From positions 103,983,278-104,047,277 of the forward strand of contig JAUPFV010000003.1 in NCBI GenBank assembly GCA_036936605.1: a stretch of 64,000 nucleotides of DNA, read 5' to 3'. A program made the position numbers and the translations under genes. Positions 58,392 to 64,000 of the stretch are shown in pieces. This stretch comes from Limnanthes douglasii subsp. nivea. Its lineage: Eukaryota > Streptophyta > Magnoliopsida > Brassicales > Limnanthaceae. The first letter of the stretch is position 1. Every line of letters begins with the position of its first letter. A model generated the notes under the pieces. That model had not been told where the DNA came from, did not search any database, and was given only the letters and a program-made list of their open reading frames with translations.

Positions 58392-58767
58392 TGGTGTGAA
58401 TTATTTATAATCATAGGGTATTTTGGGTAGTTTATTAGTTGAGTTTTAACTTTATATGTAGAAGGTAGAGAGTTAAAAGAGATGTGTACTAGTATTTAAT
58501 ATCTCTAGAAAAAATCCAACCTATTAAGTGTGGTTGGTTGGGGCATTCATACTCTTGGTTTGTGACCCATGGGTCGTCCAGGTCATATATTGGATTTTGG
58601 TCAGCTTTAAAAACTCCAAAGCTCAAACAAAGCAAAGAGTGTTTAGCACTCGGCTGAGTCATAATCCACTCACATATGATGTTCATTGAAACTCCGATGT
58701 AGAAGGTGTCCGAATTACCCCTTCGAAATTTTTCATAATACCTTTTCAGTAATATTCGACCCTATCA
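58392..58767 (-). repeat. 5' LTR of Tat copy 2
   Basis: 376 bp; minus-strand ends TGATAGGG and ACACCA. It is flanked outside by ATCAT (58768-58772). Confidence 0.93.
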
Positions 58768-58772
58768 ATCAT

Positions 58773-59340
58773 GAATGAATCAAATTCATCTTTAAAAAAA
58801 ACGAATGGTATTTTTTTTACGAGTACAGATTAAAAGGTACTAACTTTTAAAAATTTAAATTGATCAAATAAAAGAAAGTGAATGTGTACACATGTTGATG
58901 ATTTTATATACAATGATATTTTAGATACATAATTTGTTAAATTTGTTAGGTCTTAATCAGTAAGTAATAGGATTGTAGAATGGGTCTTGATTGGAAACTC
59001 ACCATATATATAATACATCATAAAAAATTATTTAGATTTGTATATACCATAAGTTATAAATATTAATTCGTCCAAAAATATTAAAAGATCTAAGAAAGTA
59101 ATGTATAAGTTTCACTTAAAATTATATGTTTTATAACATAAAAGTTCATTTATCATAACAAGAAAACGTATCATCAATCCCACTATAATTTCTTAATGTT
59201 ATCATCTCGTTGGTTTTAAGATGAACTTAGTATAAACTGATATTGTACATAAAATAGATCTAGATCACCTAATGAAAACGTATGGATAACAAAAGAATCA
59301 TATAGGTTGACATGACCAATGGCCCATTTGTCTAGGTTAT
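58773..59340. other. AT-rich DNA right of Tat copy 2
   Basis: No gene is supported. The segment 59200-59235 (CTCGTTGGTTTTAAGATGAACTTAGTAT) resembles 13405-13435 in the interior of the old LTR element, hinting at a shared ancient repeat. Confidence 0.5.
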
Positions 59341-59344
59341 ATTG

Positions 59345-59965
59345 CAAGTCAGTTAATATAGGTAGAATCTAATGAATTGATGAGTTTTCCTGAGAAGATA
59401 AAGATATCTCAGTTAAGGTAGAATGAACACAACAACTTGATGAGTTAGCCTAAACTACTAGAGGCACCTCAGTTAAGGTAAGGAGGACTTAACACTTTGA
59501 TGGGTTTACCTTAACTGCTAAAGGTATATCGGTTAAGATAGAATGATCCAAAACCTTGATGAGTTTTTCTAATCCATTCAAAATACCTTGGTCAAGAGAG
59601 TGAAAACTCATTTTATGGAAGGTCTCACTTAAGGCAATAAAGGGACCTCAAATATAATAGTGAGGACTTAGTATGTTGGAGATCTCACTCAAGTCAATAA
59701 ATGGGCATCGACCAGGATAATAAAGACTCGTATATGTTAAGAATCACACTTAAGTTATTGAAAGGATCTTGGTAAGGAGAGAGGGAACTTAATATCATAA
59801 AGATCATATATGAACCTTTAAAGTGACCTCAGCCAGGAAAGTGAAGACTAAGTATGTTAGAGATCTCATTCAAGCCATTAAATAGACCTCAGTCAATAGA
59901 GTAAATAATTTATATATTGAATAACATATTTAAGCTATTAAAAAGACCTCAGTTAGGAGTGTGTT
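59345..59965. repeat. 60-bp tandem array, about ten units
   Basis: A steady 60-bp period. 'GACCTCAGTTAAG(G/A)' type anchors fall near 59405, 59465, 59525, 59585, 59645, 59705, 59765, 59825, 59885 and 59945. The unit approximates 'ACCTCAGTTAAGAGAGTGAAGACTTAATATGTTGATGAGATCTCACTTAAGCCATTAAAG'. Units diverge left to right, so the array is old. No coding role. Confidence 0.92.
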
Positions 59966-61329
59966 TATTAGCCAAGTCTAAATTATTTATCTTTTGTAAG
60001 TGATTTAATTTTCTATGTGAGAATATGCTCATTATAAAAGATAAATACTTGTTGTATATGACCAAAATATATATGTAAAAGGTTTTATGTATCATGAATC
60101 TAGATTCACCAAGATCGATCGAGATGTATTGTATGTTTGTCATATAAGTTACACCTTTAGAGCATGATGTAACTTTATCGTGTGGAGATCAAGAAGGCAC
60201 TATACTCGTTTATGAAAAAATACAAGTTATATTTCCAGTATTCCATAATGAATTTAAAATTTTAAGAAATGCATACAATTTTATATGCTTCAATAATTGG
60301 AAAAATTGATGATTTTCAAGTTTTTTCTAGTCAGTGTATAACACTCATCATAAGATTATTAGGTAGATACATAAGATTCTTTGAGATTTACAACAAATAA
60401 AACATCGCATGTAAAAATGAAAAAAATTAAGTAATCAAGAACATCATATATACACTCCAACTCCATAATTTCAGTAGGTTTTATATTTATAATACATAAT
60501 TATCTAATTTAAGACTACTACGTATTTTATAAGATCAAAATTTTATAACACATGTTTAAGTAACTAACACCCTATATTCATAGAAGATATGGTCATTTGA
60601 GTTACTTTAAAAGTTATGTTATATTTGGATGATACTAAAAACTAGTTGATCATTATATTTATTTTGATATTTTTGTACTATATATTTTTTATACTTTATT
60701 TTTTATTAATTTGATTTTACCATTATTTCTACCATTTTTACTGATTGTTTAAAAAAATTAGACATGTTTTATTATGTTATATTTTAATTTATTTTATCGC
60801 ATTCGATTTGTTTTGGCATTGAAAGGTAATATTCTTTTTTTTTTCTTTTTTTTCAATTAATGTTTGATTTTGAATAGAATTTATTTTTTTATATATGATA
60901 TATGATAATTTGTTTTATTTTTTTATCTTGTTTTGTTTGGTTTTTGTTATTGTTCTTTTTCCAATTCTCAAAATTGTATTAGGTCTAAGTTTTTATCTTT
61001 GTTTTTTTCTCATATGTTTATAAGTACTTATTTATGTCATTTTATCATCGTTACATTGTTTAGATTTATACAAAAAGATTGTATGTTGTGTTTTATACAC
61101 TACTTTAGCTATTTATAAATATGACATAACATATAAATTTTTACTAGCTAGATGTGTTGTTTTAGCTTATTTTATTGTGTTTTTTCTTAAATCTGCATAG
61201 TCTAATGTTTAAAATTTTATTTTACATATGACGTCTATTTTAACACCTCAAATTTTACTTATGTGGTTGTTTACTATTCTGTGTGTATATAGGATTGTAT
61301 GTTTTTTCGAAGACTCTTGTGAATGAGAT
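59966..61329. other. AT-rich DNA, T-rich toward LINE C
   Basis: No gene or repeat recognised. 60650-61260 is markedly T-rich on the plus strand. Ends near the start of LINE C coding similarity. Confidence 0.5.
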
Positions 61330-61336
61330 CATAATT

Positions 61337-61720
61337 ATGTTTGGAGATGATGAGGAATACAATCTGAAAAGTATCTATGGGCCACATCCAAGTTATTGTA
61401 ATGTTTGCAAGCATATTGGTCACAATGTAACTGAATGCAAGAAAATGAATTTTAGCTCTCAAACCGATCAGCAATCAAAGCATGGAAACAAAGAAATCAT
61501 TCAACAACCTATTGAAGCTTCTATTGAAAACAAAGTCTCAACAACTCCCCATCTCAAATATGTGATTATTGATACAGAGAAAGCAATGGAAATTATTGAC
61601 CAAAATTACAATCAACTTCATACAAACAGACAACCAACTATCATTACTGGAGACCAAAGTGAATCAACTACAAGCCTTGAAATCACAAAAGACTCATCCT
61701 CAGGAACTGGTGGAAATTAG
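61337..61720 (+). pseudogene. LINE C ORF1 C-terminal part with zinc knuckle
   Basis: The frame reads FGDDEEYNLKSIYGPHPSY and then the CCHC knuckle CNVCKHIGHNVTEC (C-X2-C-X4-H-X4-C, from 61397). A Gln/Ser/Thr-rich low-complexity tail follows, ending at a stop at 61718-61720. ORF1 of plant L1 elements binds the element's RNA. The preceding DUF4283-type region expected in full-length elements is absent, so this is a truncated ORF1. Confidence 0.7.
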
Positions 61721-61726
61721 AAATAT

Positions 61727-64000
61727 TTGATCAAAAATCCTGAAATGATTGAAGCGATGTATACTGTAGATACTAGATCTTTGTTTAAAGTTGGAAGAAA
61801 ACCTGCTGAGCCTAATCCTGAGGTCATTTCTCCACCTAGAGACACAATAGGTAGCATTCCTTGTTCTCCTACACATGATTATAAAGATAGTAACAAAGAA
61901 AACAAAACTGGAACAACAAAGTCCCTACATCTTCCAAACTCTTACAACTCAAAAAGGCTGTTAAATCTAAATCAAATAAATGACTATCATTATTATAAAT
62001 TGGAATGGCAGAGGGCTGGGAATAAGAAAACTATGAGGATACTAAGGTCTTTAAAGAGGTTTGAAAATCCTGCTCCTGTGGCTATTCGAGAGCCCTTGAT
62101 TAACTCAATAAGGATTGAAAACATGGCAAAAAAGTTGGGTTATAGTCAGTGATTTTGGAATGTAAACAACAAGATTTGGCTTTTGTGGAGAGATGATTTC
62201 AAGGTCAATGTTTTATTCAATGAAGATCAGATATTCATGCTAATGTCAACCATACTAGTTTGAACAAAACTTTCAGATTGTTTGTGTTCTGCGCTAAATG
62301 TAACAGAACTCTAAGATTCGATCTATGATAATCTCTTAGAAGGGTAAATGACAATGCTACTAAATATATAGTGTTTGGAGATTTCAATACAACTATTAAC
62401 TCTGATGAGCAGCTCTCTTGTACCAGATCTTTCTTGAGAAGCATAGATGAATTCAGTCATGCTATTCTGGACTGCAATCTAATTGATGGGGTCTACTAAG
62501 GATCTAAATATACCTGGACTAATAACATGAAGTGGAAGAGACTGGATAGGGTGCTCTACAAAACTCTTGGATCAGATACTTTGACAATACAAAGGTGGTT
62601 CACTTAGCAAAAACTTATTATGATCATTCAGCCATTTGCATTACAATTTTTTTAAATTTTGGGTACATTCAAACCTTTCTTTAAGCTCTTAAGCATGTGG
62701 GTACATCACCCTGGTTTCTTAGAAACAGTTGAGAAAAACTGGTCTAGCTTCATGCCTGGAGATTCTATACAATGGTTCTGGTACAAGTTAAAAGGATGAA
62801 GGGAGATTTTAAGATTTGGAACAACAAAGACTTTGGAAATGTGTTTGATGCAATTAAGCAAGTTGAAGAGGAAATATCTTTCATGGAAATCAAGTATCAA
62901 TCTACAAGGGCTATTGCTGACAAGATTATGCTTAACAAGACAAAAGATAACCACTTAAATCTGTTGGCAAGAGATGAGAGCTTCTGGGAGTAGAAAACTA
63001 ATACTCTGTGGCTGAAAGATAGTGATAAAAACACTACTTTCTTCTACAACCTGGTTAAAAAGAGAGCTAAAAGAAATAAAATTCACAGAATATGGGATGG
63101 AGATCAGTGGTTGAAATATCAAGATGCAATAGCCAACTCTGCAATTTCTTATCTCCAAACTCTCATAACCGAATCTTCTAATATTACTGAATGCACTTAT
63201 GCTTTTGAGTTTTATTTTTAAACTGGTATCTGACTATGATAATACAATGTTAACTGTTATTCCCTCTGATGATGAAATTTACAAAGTTATCAACAGTTTA
63301 AATCCTAACAAAGTAGCAGAACCTAATGGGAAATTCTAAAGAGAATGCTAGGCTATTATTTCGGTTGTTCTCTGTGCTGCTATAAAAGAGATATTTAAAG
63401 GTGCTAGAATCCCTTCTGGAATTCATACTTCAGTGATTTGCCTAATTCCTAAAGTCAGCTTCCCAAAAACTTGGAAAGATTTTTGGCAGATCAACTTGAC
63501 CATAATGATGAATATGATATATTCTATGATCATCAACAACAAATTGGCTCTTATTCATCCTAATCTGATTTTTGAAGAGCAAGGAGCTTTTGTCAAAAAC
63601 AGGAGCATCCATGAGAACATTCTCATTGCAAAAGAGCTACGCTATGATCTCAATCTCAAAACAAAGAGAGGTAATCTAATTTTTAAAATTGACATAGAGA
63701 AGGCCTTTGATAGGCTGTCTCGCAAGTTTATCCAAAGCATTCTTAAAGCTTTTGGTTTCAACTCTCAATTCATGGAGCTGATGAACAACAATATTAATAA
63801 CAATCATTTCTATTTTATTATTAATGGTATTACTAAAGGTTTCTTCAAGTCTGATAAGGGATTGAGACAGGGGGGTCCCTTATCCTCCAGTCTATTCATA
63901 TTGGTTGAGGATTTCTTGATAAGGGGTCTAAAAGATGATCAATGAGGCTAGCAGTTCTATCAGGTACAAAACAAGAGGGAACCATGCCATACCTTTATTG
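61727..64000 (+). pseudogene. LINE C ORF2: endonuclease and reverse transcriptase (partial)
   Basis: The frame from 61727 enters an APE-type endonuclease: KLEWQRAGNKKTMRILR (61998-62050), FWNVNNKIWLLWRDDF after a stop at 62150, then near 62540 the KWKRLDRVLY motif and near 62615 a YYDHSAIC block with the catalytic His. A connector (62772-62993) is followed by WLKDSDKNTTFFY near 63010. RT lies at 63433-63945 and beyond, with EQGAFVKNRSIHENI, KIDIEKAFDRLS and LRQGGPLSSSLFI. The FADD motif would lie past the edge. Numerous stops and frame changes, especially 62150-62770 and 63160-63430, make it non-functional. Confidence 0.8.

Larger units (their letters stand above)
48629..58767 (-). mobile_element. 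Complete Tat-lineage Ty3/gypsy retrotransposon, copy 2
   Basis: A 10.1-kb element on the minus strand. LTRs are 58392-58767 (5') and 48629-48996 (3'), both of the form TG...CA. The target duplication ATCAT is perfect (48624-48628 and 58768-58772). The primer site matches tRNA-Arg. Order on the minus strand: 5' LTR, PBS, gag, protease, RT, RNase H, second RNase H, integrase, 60-bp array, antisense ORF, PPT, 3' LTR. All ORFs carry stops. The LTRs differ visibly, so the insertion is not recent. Confidence 0.95.
61330..64000 (+). mobile_element. LINE C (L1 type), running off the right edge
   Basis: It contains the ORF1 C-terminus with zinc knuckle, endonuclease and RT in order on the plus strand. 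The RT is cut by the window end at 64000. The N-terminal part of ORF1 is not visible, so the 5' end is truncated or decayed. Confidence 0.82.

Overview
This is a nuclear-genome window from a flowering plant, almost certainly a eudicot. The evidence is two intron-bearing plant genes (a clade A protein phosphatase 2C and RNA polymerase I subunit A49) set in AT-rich DNA dominated by plant transposable elements: Tat-type Ty3/gypsy, chromovirus, Ty1/copia, L1-type LINEs, MULE and a tRNA-derived SINE. Nothing bacterial, viral or organellar was seen. I cannot name the species.

Layout. 1-6.3 kb: 3' part of a decayed Tat-lineage Ty3/gypsy element (pol on +, a 50-bp tandem array, then an extra ORF on the opposite strand). 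6.6-7.8 kb: Ty1/copia gag-protease remnant. 8.3-15.2 kb: an old LTR element with two diverged ~0.8-kb LTRs and no coding capacity. 16.0-16.2 kb: a SINE with a perfect 15-bp target duplication. 17.4-22.7 kb: a MULE block (transposase fused to an OTU protease domain, GC-rich palindromic repeats, a small ORF and a plant mobile domain ORF on the other strand). 22.7-28.5 kb: a third, very decayed Tat element with a 76-bp array. 29.0-34.7 kb: a complete chromovirus (gag-pol with chromodomain) whose LTRs carry heat-shock-element clusters. 35-42 kb: the only two host genes, PP2C (+) and RPA49 (-), convergent. 42.1-47.3 kb: two truncated LINEs meeting tail to tail. 48.0-48.5 kb: a 41-bp tandem array. 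48.6-58.8 kb: a complete Tat element on the minus strand with LTRs, a 5-bp target duplication and a tRNA-Arg primer binding site. 59.3-60.0 kb: a ten-unit 60-bp array. 61.3 kb to the end: a third LINE that runs off the window.

How the parts relate. The three Tat copies share one plan: pol, then a tandem array with a copy-specific unit length (50, 60, 76 bp), then an extra ORF on the strand opposite to pol. In two copies that antisense protein is clearly homologous, with a block resembling Pfam 'putative gypsy type transposon' proteins, a coiled coil and an acidic tail. This is the most system-like signal here. The host genes look intact: PP2C is predicted at 487 aa in four coding exons with two ABRE G-boxes upstream, and RPA49 at 430 aa in four exons. 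A LINE lies directly against the RPA49 5' end. All exon boundaries are inferred from GT-AG signals and family conservation, not transcripts.
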